Origin: Pseudomonadota bacterium
GTDB taxonomy: Bacteria > Pseudomonadota > Gammaproteobacteria > Burkholderiales > Sulfuriferulaceae
Length of the DNA stretch: 10,637 nucleotides
NCBI GenBank assembly: GCA_021790625.1
Contig: JAJYGL010000011.1
Span: forward strand, 3,544-14,180
Reading direction: 5' to 3'
This document shows positions 1 to 5,607 of the stretch, in pieces. How positions within the stretch are numbered: the first letter of the stretch is position 1; each line of letters starts with the position of its first letter. Under the pieces are notes generated by a model. That model saw nothing but the letters and a program-made list of their open reading frames with translations, was not told where the DNA came from and did no database searches. The position numbers and the translations under genes are program-made.

Positions 1-231
1 AAAAAATCGGCCAAAAAAATCCGGGGTATATTCCGGAAAAATATCTTCGAATTTCAGAGAGCGCAATCGAAAAAGCGAGTATTGCAAATTTTCTAGTGCC
101 GGGTAATTGGCATACAGCAAAGATGAATTGTCCATGTCAACACAGTACACCTCATCCCGCACCTGATCGAGCGCACGCAATGACCACGCCGGAGCACACT
201 CCAGATCAGGCAGGGAAGGGGTATTTTGCAT
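1..231 (-). CDS. PAS-domain signalling protein, N-terminal part (gene runs off the left edge)
   Basis: Only the first 77 codons are inside the window and the frame is still open at base 1. The start is the ATG at 231-229, preceded by GAGG seven bases upstream. After a 20-residue leader, residues 21-77 look like a PAS sensor domain: the stretch VYCVDMDNSSLLYANYPALE has the usual hydrophobic strand, the aspartate and the tyr-x-asn of a PAS core, followed by a helix and LKFEDIFPEY. No signal peptide or membrane segment is seen, so a cytoplasmic sensor is likely. Proteins of this kind usually continue into a kinase, GGDEF/EAL or further PAS domain, but the output domain lies outside the window. 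It begins 40 bp after the TPR-like gene on the same strand, with no terminator between them, so the two may be co-transcribed. Confidence 0.75.
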   Translation of the reverse strand, partial: MQNTPSLPDLECAPAWSLRALDQVRDEVYCVDMDNSSLLYANYPALENLQYSLFRLRSLKFEDIFPEYTPDFFGRFF

Positions 232-271
232 CAAGCAACCTCAGGCAACCATCATACCTCCGCACCAAGAA

Positions 272-1099
272 TCATGACCAGTCGTCGCCGCCACCGAAAT
301 CACTGCCGCCAGCGCTGCTGCCATCGTCCCACGAGCCGGCATCATTGACACCAAAATCGCTGCCGCCCATGTCATTGTTCACGGAAGAACCCCAGTTGCC
401 GTCATCGTTCGTCGGCACGGCATTGTGATCGCCATCGAGAAAATGATGCGCCAGTTCTTCACCTGCCACCATGCCTACACCTACGGCGGCACCCGTGGCA
501 AGTCCGGACATGATTCCCGAACCCGCACCGCCTCCCATCATTCCGCCACCCATTGTTCCTCCTCCCATGGGGGACATCGGGCCGGTACCATAAGGATTGT
601 TCATCATGCCGTTGGGTTGGTACGGGTTACCCTGAATAACGCCGGTACTGCGGGCGGAAAACAAACGAATAATCGCAAACACGAGAAAAATGCCCGCGAT
701 TCCCATTAGCATCAGTCCCCAGGGAAACCCGGTCCGATGTGGTGCGGTCACGCCGGAGTTTGCCGTACCTGATGCCGCAAGACTGGCTTCCAGAGCATGC
801 ACGCTAGCAGGCTTGGCAAAAGACAGAGCCGGATCGAGCTGCTCCGCACGCGCCAGTTCACTGCGGGCAAGATTCAGCTTGCCGTCACGGGATAATATCT
901 CTGCATCGATATAATGTGCCTTTGCACTGTCAGGATGCTGTTGCAGTACCGTCTGCATCATCTGTTCTGCCTGCGCAAAATGACCGGCATTTGCCGCTGC
1001 ATACACTTCATGAACTGTTGGAGCATCAGCCATTGCGGGCAGACTGGCCGTGAACAGTAAACCAGCACCTAATACACCTGTCATCCAGTTTCGCAACAT
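272..1099 (-). CDS. Exported TPR-like protein with one membrane segment and Gly/Met-rich tail
   Basis: The chosen ATG at 1099 gives 275 residues. It has GAGG seven bases upstream and opens directly into a signal peptide (residues 1-24, ending PAMA before DAP). An in-frame start 72 bases earlier would put 24 unlikely residues in front of it. Residues 27-95 form one or two degenerate tetratricopeptide helices pairs (AGHFAQAEQMMQ, AHYIDAEILSRDGKLNLARSEL, then LDP). A transmembrane segment lies at about 124-146. The remainder is low-complexity: Gly/Met runs at 178-196, a small hydrophobic Gly/Ala helix at 197-213, then an acidic Gly/Ser/Asp tail with GGSDFG twice and a GGGDDWS end. Such tails are seen in many small bacterial envelope proteins of unknown role. 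A scaffold or envelope function is inferred only; I do not recognise a named family. Confidence 0.8.
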   Translation of the reverse strand: MLRNWMTGVLGAGLLFTASLPAMADAPTVHEVYAAANAGHFAQAEQMMQTVLQQHPDSAKAHYIDAEILSRDGKLNLARSELARAEQLDPALSFAKPASVHALEASLAASGTANSGVTAPHRTGFPWGLMLMGIAGIFLVFAIIRLFSARSTGVIQGNPYQPNGMMNNPYGTGPMSPMGGGTMGGGMMGGGAGSGIMSGLATGAAVGVGMVAGEELAHHFLDGDHNAVPTNDDGNWGSSVNNDMGGSDFGVNDAGSWDDGSSAGGSDFGGGDDWS

Positions 1100-1516
1100 A
1101 AACACCTCGCCAAAATAATCTACCGGAGTACCGATATGGGTACGACATGGGTTAAAAACAAGAGCAATCATGGTTACACAGTTTTGTTGCAGAAATTCGA
1201 TCTGGCTTACAATCAGCTTTCAACGCTTCGACTTTCTTTATTAAAGACAGTTCCATTCATCCATTCAGTATGGTAAATGGATAACTGGACATGCCACAGG
1301 ATGCTATTTAACATAATATACATTTTACGAAGTTTGGTATATCAACGGCCATGTGGGAATGGAATGCAAGGCGTGACTCGCAGCCAAGGGTTTATTCTTC
1401 TTGGCAAGGGGCTCAACGCGGCAGTTTGCACGCCCTTCGCTTGTTTTGATACGCAATATGCAGTGGAGATCGAATTATCATTGGAACCAGCCCGGCTTTT
1501 GCGTAAAATTGCCGCC
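1100..1516. other. 417-bp gap between the divergent TPR-like and arfB genes
   Basis: No supported gene lies here. The gap must hold the promoters of both neighbours, but neither strand shows a convincing -35/-10 pair. An A/T-rich stretch near 1305-1325 could contain an arfB promoter. The gap also contains a small hairpin (ATCCATT at 1259-1265 against AATGGAT at 1276-1282) and the dispersed repeat copy at 1363-1434. The frame of arfB stays open upstream to about 1277, but that extension does not resemble ArfB. Confidence 0.6.
1363..1434 (+). repeat. Dispersed repeat copy, related to the interior of the 7506-7788 element
   Basis: These 72 bases match the reverse complement of 7663-7733 with ten substitutions and one single-base gap by hand alignment (61 of 72 identical). 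A weaker match may continue leftwards to about 1345. The segment contains a 7-bp hairpin: 1383-1389 pairs with 1399-1405 across a 9-base loop. The same hairpin exists in the other copy, with changes that keep the pairing. No terminal inverted repeats are visible at this copy, so it looks like a fragment. Confidence 0.8.
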
Positions 1517-1933
1517 ATGATCCGCATCAACCGCACCCTCGCCATCCGGGAAGACGAAATCGAGGAACAGTTCGTCCGTGCTTCCGGCCCCGGCGGACAG
1601 AATGTAAACAAAGTGTCCACTGCGGTACAGTTGCGCTTTGACGTTGCGCATTCTCCTTCGCTGCCGGAAGATGTTCGCGCCAGGCTGATTTTATTAGCTG
1701 GACGGCGTATCGGGCAGGACGGCATGCTCACCATCGAGGCGCAGCGTTTCCGCAGTCAGGGGCGTAATCGCGACGACGCGCGGGCCCGTTTGGCCGAACT
1801 CGTTCGGCAGGCGAGCGAGAAGCCAAAAATCCGCCGGGCAACACAACCCACTAGAACTTCGCAGCAACGGCGGCTGGAAGACAAGCAGCGTCACGGCGCG
1901 ATCAAGAAACAGCGCAGGAATGTCGCGGAATGA
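1517..1933 (+). CDS. arfB: Alternative ribosome-rescue factor B (peptidyl-tRNA hydrolase, YaeJ)
   Basis: The product (138 residues) is a small class I release-factor-like protein that hydrolyses peptidyl-tRNA on ribosomes stalled without a stop codon. The catalytic GGQ is at residues 26-28 within ASGPGGQNVNKVST, the position it holds in Escherichia coli ArfB. The C-terminal tail from about residue 105 is highly basic (KPKIRRATQPTRTS, then RRLEDKQRHGAIKKQRR); in this family that tail enters the empty mRNA channel. The stop-codon-reading domain of true release factors is absent, as expected. The ATG at 1517 is chosen because MIRINRTLAI matches the normal N-terminus; there is no clear Shine-Dalgarno sequence. 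It stands alone on the plus strand and is followed by a probable terminator. Confidence 0.93.
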   Translation: MIRINRTLAIREDEIEEQFVRASGPGGQNVNKVSTAVQLRFDVAHSPSLPEDVRARLILLAGRRIGQDGMLTIEAQRFRSQGRNRDDARARLAELVRQASEKPKIRRATQPTRTSQQRRLEDKQRHGAIKKQRRNVAE

Positions 1934-2013
1934 GCCTGACTTCGCCACACACAACGGGGCGCAACTTGCCGGTGGAACGGTTTATTTGTTGCCGCCAATA
2001 TAACTTCTGAACG

Positions 2014-2040
2014 AGCGGCGCGAGCCGGGGCTTTTTTTTT
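2014..2040 (+). terminator. Probable intrinsic terminator of arfB
   Basis: AGCGGC and GCC..GCT can pair around a GCGA tetraloop, with a GGG bulge on the 3' side, and a run of nine T (2032-2040) follows directly. It lies about 80 bases after the arfB stop. The stem is short and imperfect, but the T-run makes a terminator the best reading. Confidence 0.55.
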
Positions 2041-2061
2041 CTGGGTGATGATGCCCTTTAC

Positions 2062-2084
2062 CGCCGACAAACCGGCGATCGGCG
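2062..2084. other. GC-rich inverted repeat between convergent genes
   Basis: CGCCGA (2062-2067) is complementary to TCGGCG (2079-2084) across 11 bases. It lies just downstream of the thioredoxin-fusion gene on the minus strand and could end or stabilise that transcript. No T-run follows on that strand, so a terminator call is weak. Confidence 0.35.
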
Positions 2085-2116
2085 CGTCTTCATCAAGGGT
2101 GATTTTCAACAAACTG

Positions 2117-2818
2117 TTAGGGATGAACCCGCAAGATAATACCATCCTGTTTGACTGGCTTTGGCCACAACACCGGCCACAAGCGCCAGGCAAAGATGCA
2201 TAATGATAACCAGACCAGTATGCCGCCAGCGATAATCAGCGCATGAATCGCCAGCATGAAGCCCGCGACGTATCCCCACAAACCCAAATTGACCAGCGCC
2301 ATTTGTAACCATGGCCAGTACCCCATGCGTATGGGTTGTACGGTAAACCGTGGCAGCATGTGGGCGCCGAGGCCGTAGACGAGCATCAGCAAAAAACCGA
2401 TGGTCATCAAATGCAAAGCCACTGGTCGTGTGGGACCGTCTGACAGCAAACTGCCCTGAATGACCAACCCCAATCCAGCCAGCGTAAGGTAAACGACAGC
2501 CAGCACGGCAAACCAGCGGTTGTCCTCTGACATTAGAATGCCGGCATTTTGTCCCTGACTCGCCATGCGCGCTGGGGCTTGGCTCACCCATTCCCGCGCT
2601 TGAGCGATGGTTGGTATCCCTAACCCACGCAATTCGCCGTCAATAACGAGCGCGGGGACGGTCTTGATGCGCAGGCGACTGATCAATTCCCGACCTTCTG
2701 GTTGCGTGGCATCGACAACAGCATAATCCACCTGTTTTTCTGTCACGACTTGTTGCCAGACCTGTTCGGCCTGTCTGCACGACTGGCACCAGGCAGACAC
2801 CAACAATTCGACTTTCAT
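2117..2818 (-). CDS. Thioredoxin-like domain fused to an NnrS/haem-copper-oxidase-I-like membrane domain
   Basis: The ATG at 2818 (233 residues) is preceded by GGGAG with a 5-base gap; a TTG four codons earlier is less likely. Residues 1-85 are a small thioredoxin fold: strand KVELLVSAW, a CQSC redox pair at C11/C14, and the cis-proline motif TVPALVIDG around P55. Residues 102-216 hold about four membrane helices. Helix two contains H136 and H153, 17 residues apart, in LHLMTIGFLLMLVYG and AHMLPRF. The same pattern occurs in the first protein of this operon, and resembles helices of NnrS and haem-copper oxidase subunit I families. It is the last gene of a three-gene minus-strand operon behind a Dnr box. 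I infer a membrane-tethered thiol-disulfide protein that may bind haem; the substrate is unknown. Confidence 0.8.
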   Translation of the reverse strand: MKVELLVSAWCQSCRQAEQVWQQVVTEKQVDYAVVDATQPEGRELISRLRIKTVPALVIDGELRGLGIPTIAQAREWVSQAPARMASQGQNAGILMSEDNRWFAVLAVVYLTLAGLGLVIQGSLLSDGPTRPVALHLMTIGFLLMLVYGLGAHMLPRFTVQPIRMGYWPWLQMALVNLGLWGYVAGFMLAIHALIIAGGILVWLSLCIFAWRLWPVLWPKPVKQDGIILRVHP

Positions 2819-2865
2819 ATCAACTCCCAACCATTTGATTTGACCAGAACTTTATAAAATCCGGG

Positions 2866-3312
2866 CTAATCCTGACAGCGCATGCACTGCACGTCATAGC
2901 GTTCTATCCATTTTTTCAGGGCGTCCTGCGCTGCCTGTCCTGTCCACAAATGCTGCAGCGCAGCTTTGGCGTCATCTGGACGTAACTGTACCAGCCAGGC
3001 GTCATGGTAAGGATCGATATTGATCAGGTTGGGATTGGCCAGTACGGCTTCATTGCGAGCAACGATGGTGCCGGGACAGGGTGCGGGTATGCCGCCTGCC
3101 CATTTACCGGATTCGATACGTGCCATGGGTTTTTTTTGTGCTCGCCAAGTGCCGGGTTCTTTTATCCAGACGTACTGAACTTTTCCAGACATGGTTTGCG
3201 CAGGGTCAGTCAGCCCAATCGTGAACAGTCCATTTTCTTCCGGTCGCACCCAGACATAGTCCAGATCATAATACAGGTCGTCCGGTAATTCACAACCACG
3301 AAATTCTCCCAT
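2866..3312 (-). CDS. GcvH-like lipoyl-carrier protein with C-terminal CxxC
   Basis: The 148-residue product has the order of a glycine-cleavage H protein: LDYVWVRPEENGLFTIGLTD at 17-36, AQTMSGKVQYVWI at 38-50, the lipoylation site ESGKWAGG with K70, then APCPGTIVARN. The family would carry a lipoyl group on K70 and shuttle reducing equivalents or acyl/aminomethyl units. No gcvT or gcvP lies nearby, so glycine cleavage is unlikely as its role. Its end, CMRCQD, adds a CxxC (C143/C146) that ordinary GcvH lacks. The ATG at 3312 is chosen for GGAG six bases upstream; it starts two bases after the previous stop. A GTG at 3324 overlapping the previous gene is the alternative. Its place between two membrane proteins, one with a thioredoxin domain, suggests an electron-relay role; this is inference. 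Confidence 0.8.
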   Translation of the reverse strand: MGEFRGCELPDDLYYDLDYVWVRPEENGLFTIGLTDPAQTMSGKVQYVWIKEPGTWRAQKKPMARIESGKWAGGIPAPCPGTIVARNEAVLANPNLINIDPYHDAWLVQLRPDDAKAALQHLWTGQAAQDALKKWIERYDVQCMRCQD

Positions 3313-3314
3313 GA

Positions 3315-3710
3315 TCAGCTCCACGGTCCTTTTGGTTTGACAGTCAATATAATGTTGGCTGCAAACAGTGCAATACCGACATAAGACAGTGACCCGCCCA
3401 GCAATACCAGCCAGTTCGTCAGCGTCAACCAGCCGGCAATCATCAGTGGTAATCCTGCGTTGGCAAAATACAGTTGCCAGGTTGCCATGCGTTCAGAATA
3501 CAAAGTTTTGCCGGAAAAACGGGGCAGCACGTGCAAGGCAATGCCATATACCATCATCAGAATGAACCCCAATAGCATGATGTGGCCATGTATACGTGGC
3601 ACATCACCTGGAATAAGACCTGGGTCGGCCAAGAACGTCAGCGCTACTCCACCGCCCAATAATCCGTAAGCCAGCCCGATTGTAATAAACCATCGGTTAC
3701 GTTTATGCAT
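3315..3710 (-). CDS. Small NnrS/haem-copper-oxidase-I-like membrane protein
   Basis: The product has 131 residues and about four transmembrane helices (roughly 8-28, 41-62, 77-98, 100-122). The second begins with HGH (H41, H43) and ends at H60 in ALHVLPRFSG. H43 and H60 are 17 residues apart and align with H136 and H153 of the thioredoxin-fusion protein two genes downstream, so the two membrane domains are paralogous. Histidines at helix ends suggest haem or metal binding, as in the NnrS and oxidase subunit I families; it is far too short to be a complete oxidase. The ATG at 3710 has a strong AAGGAG eight bases upstream. It is the first gene of the operon and has a Dnr box and -10 element about 30-70 bases upstream. 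A role in nitric oxide or low-oxygen metabolism is inferred from this regulation. Confidence 0.8.
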   Translation of the reverse strand: MHKRNRWFITIGLAYGLLGGGVALTFLADPGLIPGDVPRIHGHIMLLGFILMMVYGIALHVLPRFSGKTLYSERMATWQLYFANAGLPLMIAGWLTLTNWLVLLGGSLSYVGIALFAANIILTVKPKGPWS

Positions 3711-3740
3711 GAAAGTGGCTCCTTGTGTTACGATGCTTCC

Positions 3741-3746
3741 ATCATA
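3741..3746 (-). promoter_or_regulatory. -10 element of the divergent minus-strand operon
   Basis: Reading the minus strand, TATGAT matches the sigma-70 -10 consensus at five of six bases. A transcript would start near 3734, leaving a leader of about 24 bases before the ATG at 3710. The centre of the Dnr box would then be near -42, the usual place for class II activation by FNR-type proteins, and no good -35 is present. Confidence 0.6.
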
Positions 3747-3769
3747 ACATCAGCACAGGATACGCTGTC

Positions 3770-3783
3770 TTGATGTAGATCAA
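3770..3783. promoter_or_regulatory. Perfect FNR/Dnr box in the divergent intergenic region
   Basis: TTGATGTAGATCAA matches the TTGAT-N4-ATCAA consensus at every fixed position. It sits midway between the two divergent start codons (about 64 and 67 bases from its centre). The adjacent regulator carries the E-T-x-S-R recognition-helix pattern known to read TTGAT. It is likely an activating site for the minus-strand operon and may also control the regulator itself. Confidence 0.8.
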
Positions 3784-3843
3784 TTAGCTGTATCAACTGG
3801 CTGCATCAATTGGCCAGATCAACTTGCCGAATCAATGAGATGA
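3779..3843 (+). repeat. Five 13-bp tandem units, each beginning ATCAA
   Basis: ATCAA recurs at 3779, 3792, 3805, 3818 and 3831, exactly 13 bases apart. The units are ATCAATTAGCTGT, ATCAACTGGCTGC, ATCAATTGGCCAG, ATCAACTTGCCGA and ATCAATGAGATGA; the first four share ATCAAYT-GCY and the fifth keeps only the first five bases well. The first ATCAA is the right half of the Dnr box, and the fifth unit contains the regulator's start codon. Each unit therefore carries an FNR-type half-site in the same orientation. Confidence 0.85.
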
Positions 3844-4565
3844 AACAGTCCGAATCAAAAATTACTGCGAACGCTGCTGTAAAAACAGGCTCGAAAATCG
3901 CGCTCGACACCAGTCAGTTTCGTTTGGTTCCCCTGTTTCGGGATATCGAACACACCACATTGACCGATATCGCCGCCCACGCCAGATGGCGCAACATCAA
4001 TGCCGGAGAAACGCTTTTTTCGCAAGGCGATGCGGGCAAACATTTTTTTCTGATCAAATCCGGCACCGTCAAATTATACCTGCTGTCTGAAAATGGGCAA
4101 GAACACACACTGGAAATCATCGGTCGCGAACGTACGTTTGCTGAAGCGGTGATGTTCATGGGGGGTAATTATCCCGTCTATGCCAGTGCATTGGAAAACA
4201 GTCGCCTGATCGCATTCGATTCCACCCATTTTCGCCGTTTGTTACAAGATAACCCACGCCTGTGTTTGAGCCTGCTCGCCGCCATGAGTCGGCAATTACA
4301 CGCGCTAGTGGCTGATATCGATCGCATCAGTCTGCAAAGTGGCACCCAGCGCTTGACGCAATATTTGCTAGCCCAACCCGCACATACGCATGACAACCGC
4401 CGTGTGTTACAATTACCGGCCAGCAAACAGGCCATCGCATCGTTGCTGGATATTCGCCCGGAAACCTTGTCACGCATTTTTTCCAGATTGACCGAAGAAG
4501 GCTTGCTGCGGGTTGAAGGCGATACAGTTACCATTTTGGCCGTCAACCGACTGAATCAGATGTAA
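3840..4565 (+). CDS. Dnr-type Crp/Fnr-family transcription regulator
   Basis: The 241-residue product has a cyclic-nucleotide-like sensor domain (about 28-145, with INAGETLFSQGDAG and SGTVKLY), a dimer helix (about 146-175) and a winged helix-turn-helix (about 190-237). GRERTFAEAVMFM and the recognition helix RPETLSRIFSRL closely resemble Pseudomonas Dnr, a haem-based nitric oxide sensor. E208, S211 and R212 form the E-T-x-S-R pattern that reads TTGAT. Only one cysteine (C142) is present, so it cannot hold the four-cysteine iron-sulfur cluster of Fnr. The ATG at 3840 is chosen although its Shine-Dalgarno sequence is poor (GAG directly before it); a TTG at 3810 would add ten residues encoded by the tandem repeats. 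It probably controls the divergent operon and possibly itself. Confidence 0.88.
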   Translation: MKQSESKITANAAVKTGSKIALDTSQFRLVPLFRDIEHTTLTDIAAHARWRNINAGETLFSQGDAGKHFFLIKSGTVKLYLLSENGQEHTLEIIGRERTFAEAVMFMGGNYPVYASALENSRLIAFDSTHFRRLLQDNPRLCLSLLAAMSRQLHALVADIDRISLQSGTQRLTQYLLAQPAHTHDNRRVLQLPASKQAIASLLDIRPETLSRIFSRLTEEGLLRVEGDTVTILAVNRLNQM

Positions 4566-5407
4566 TGCTCAATATTCATGCTTTACTTAACCCCGCACAC
4601 CCGGATATCGGCGTCGCGCTATTGACAGCGCTCCTGCTGGGGTTGGTGCATGGGGTGATTCCCGACGAGCACACCTGGCCGATTACGTTTAGCTATGCCA
4701 TGGGCAGTTATTCGACGCGCCGTGGTTTATTTGCCGGATTGCTGTTTTCCCTGACCTTTACCCTGCAGCGTGCCATTGCCTGTGAATTGGCCTGGTATGG
4801 CCTGTCGCACTGGATGCAAAATGATAACCTGAACCGTATTTTGCTCATCATTATCGGAATACTGATGACTGCAGGCAGCGGGTTGATGCGAGAAAAAGGA
4901 AAAGAGACGCCGCATCGTCACCCTGTTCTGGATGGTTTGACCAGCAGCATGCCCGCATTACATGGCTTTATTGCCGGATGGGGTTTTGGTGCTTTTGCGC
5001 TGATTCTGTATACCACGCTGGCACCCGCAATGCCCAGTGCAGCCTGGGGTTGGTTGCCGGGCGCGCTGTTTGGCCTGGGTACTGCCATCATTCAGGCAAC
5101 GGCAGGTGCTTTTTTTGGTCGTCTGGCCGCAAGCAGGAAACTCTCGACGGAAGACCTGCGCAGTCTTGCCCTGTTCACCGCTGCCCGAACCCTGCGCTTT
5201 GGTGGTATCGCTTATATGGTGGCTGGATTATCCAGTATCTTGTGGCCGGAACTGGCGCACTGGCAACTGAATACGCATATTCCCATGTATGGCATCGACC
5301 ATTTGGATATCCCGCTCATTATTGCCATTACAGGGGTAATCATTGTGGGATTGGGCAGTTTTTTTTCCCGTCTGCGCCAACTGTCATCCCTGCCCCGCCC
5401 CCAATAA
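4565..5407 (+). CDS. NicO/UreH-like polytopic membrane protein
   Basis: The 280-residue product has six to seven predicted membrane helices (roughly 16-32, 52-76, 90-107, 130-152, 160-188, 205-228, 250-270). The first helix ends with HGVIPDEH (H29, D34, E35, H36), which resembles the H-x4-D-H metal motif of nickel/cobalt transporters but has one extra acidic residue. A second conserved-looking site is LHGFIAGWGFGAF around H133, and a histidine pair lies in a loop (HRH, 117-119). The best family guess is the UreH/NicO/TauE-like transporter group; nickel or other metal transport is possible but unproven. Its ATG overlaps the regulator's stop codon by one base (TAATG), so translation is probably coupled and both are expressed together. 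No Shine-Dalgarno sequence of its own is clear. Confidence 0.72.
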   Translation: MLNIHALLNPAHPDIGVALLTALLLGLVHGVIPDEHTWPITFSYAMGSYSTRRGLFAGLLFSLTFTLQRAIACELAWYGLSHWMQNDNLNRILLIIIGILMTAGSGLMREKGKETPHRHPVLDGLTSSMPALHGFIAGWGFGAFALILYTTLAPAMPSAAWGWLPGALFGLGTAIIQATAGAFFGRLAASRKLSTEDLRSLALFTAARTLRFGGIAYMVAGLSSILWPELAHWQLNTHIPMYGIDHLDIPLIIAITGVIIVGLGSFFSRLRQLSSLPRPQ

Positions 5408-5445
5408 AGCCGCTGCTCCATTCTCACCTGGTCACGACGGTGGTT

Positions 5446-5489
5446 TGGCGCGCTCTCTCATAAATCCTCGTTTGCGAGAGACCGCGCCA
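5446..5489 (+). other. Hairpin overlapping the terminator (possible alternative structure)
   Basis: TGGCGCG (5446-5452) pairs with CGCGCCA (5483-5489), and inside it CTCTC (5455-5459) pairs with GAGAG (5476-5480). Its 3' arm is the same segment that forms the 5' arm of the terminator hairpin at 5484-5501, so the two cannot form together. Confidence 0.55.
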
Positions 5490-5512
5490 GCACTTTGGCG
5501 CACGATTTTTTT
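5484..5512 (+). terminator. Intrinsic terminator after the regulator/membrane-protein operon
   Basis: GCGCCA (5484-5489) pairs with TGGCGC (5496-5501) across six bases, followed by ACGA and seven T (5506-5512). It lies 77 bases after the stop of the NicO-like gene and before the htpG promoter, which would keep the two units apart. Confidence 0.65.
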
Positions 5513-5535
5513 CCTGTTTCAATGGGAGCCCCCTA

Positions 5536-5563
5536 CTTGAAATTTCGTGCCGGTATCCCAATT
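5536..5563 (+). promoter_or_regulatory. Sigma-32 (heat-shock) promoter of htpG
   Basis: CTTGAAA (5536-5542) is the exact sigma-32 -35 sequence. After 13 bases comes TCCCAATT (5556-5563), a good match to the CCCCATnT -10 element. Transcription would begin near 5570, giving a leader of just under 40 bases to the htpG start at 5608. This agrees with htpG being a classical heat-shock gene. Confidence 0.8.
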
Positions 5564-5607
5564 TTTGGCACACCTTTCATCGATGCACTATCTGGAGTCT
5601 GAACCAC

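Noticed and set aside
96..428. Open plus-strand frame of 110 codons
   Set aside because: It lies opposite the PAS gene start and the TPR-like gene end, both of which have signal and domain features; its proline/serine-rich translation is typical of an antisense shadow.
1277..1516. N-terminal extension of arfB in the same open frame
   Set aside because: The extra 80 residues do not resemble ArfB, part of them is the dispersed repeat, and the family N-terminus begins at 1517.
1891..2193. Open minus-strand frame of 100 codons across the arfB-fusion gene gap
   Set aside because: It overlaps both neighbours, passes through the terminator T-run as a lysine run, and has no recognised motif or ribosome site.
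2866..3312. Glycine-cleavage system H protein as a plain gcvH
   Set aside because: No gcvT or gcvP is nearby, the C-terminal CxxC is atypical, and the operon is a Dnr-linked redox set.
3810..3839. TTG start for the Dnr-type regulator
   Set aside because: The ten added residues come entirely from the 13-bp repeats; the ATG at 3840 gives a normal N-terminus.
3779..3843. CRISPR array
   Set aside because: Units of 13 bp without separate spacers, and no cas genes; this is a simple tandem repeat.
3840..4565. Regulator as an oxygen-sensing Fnr with an iron-sulfur cluster
   Set aside because: Only one cysteine (C142) is present; four are needed. The sequence fits Dnr better.
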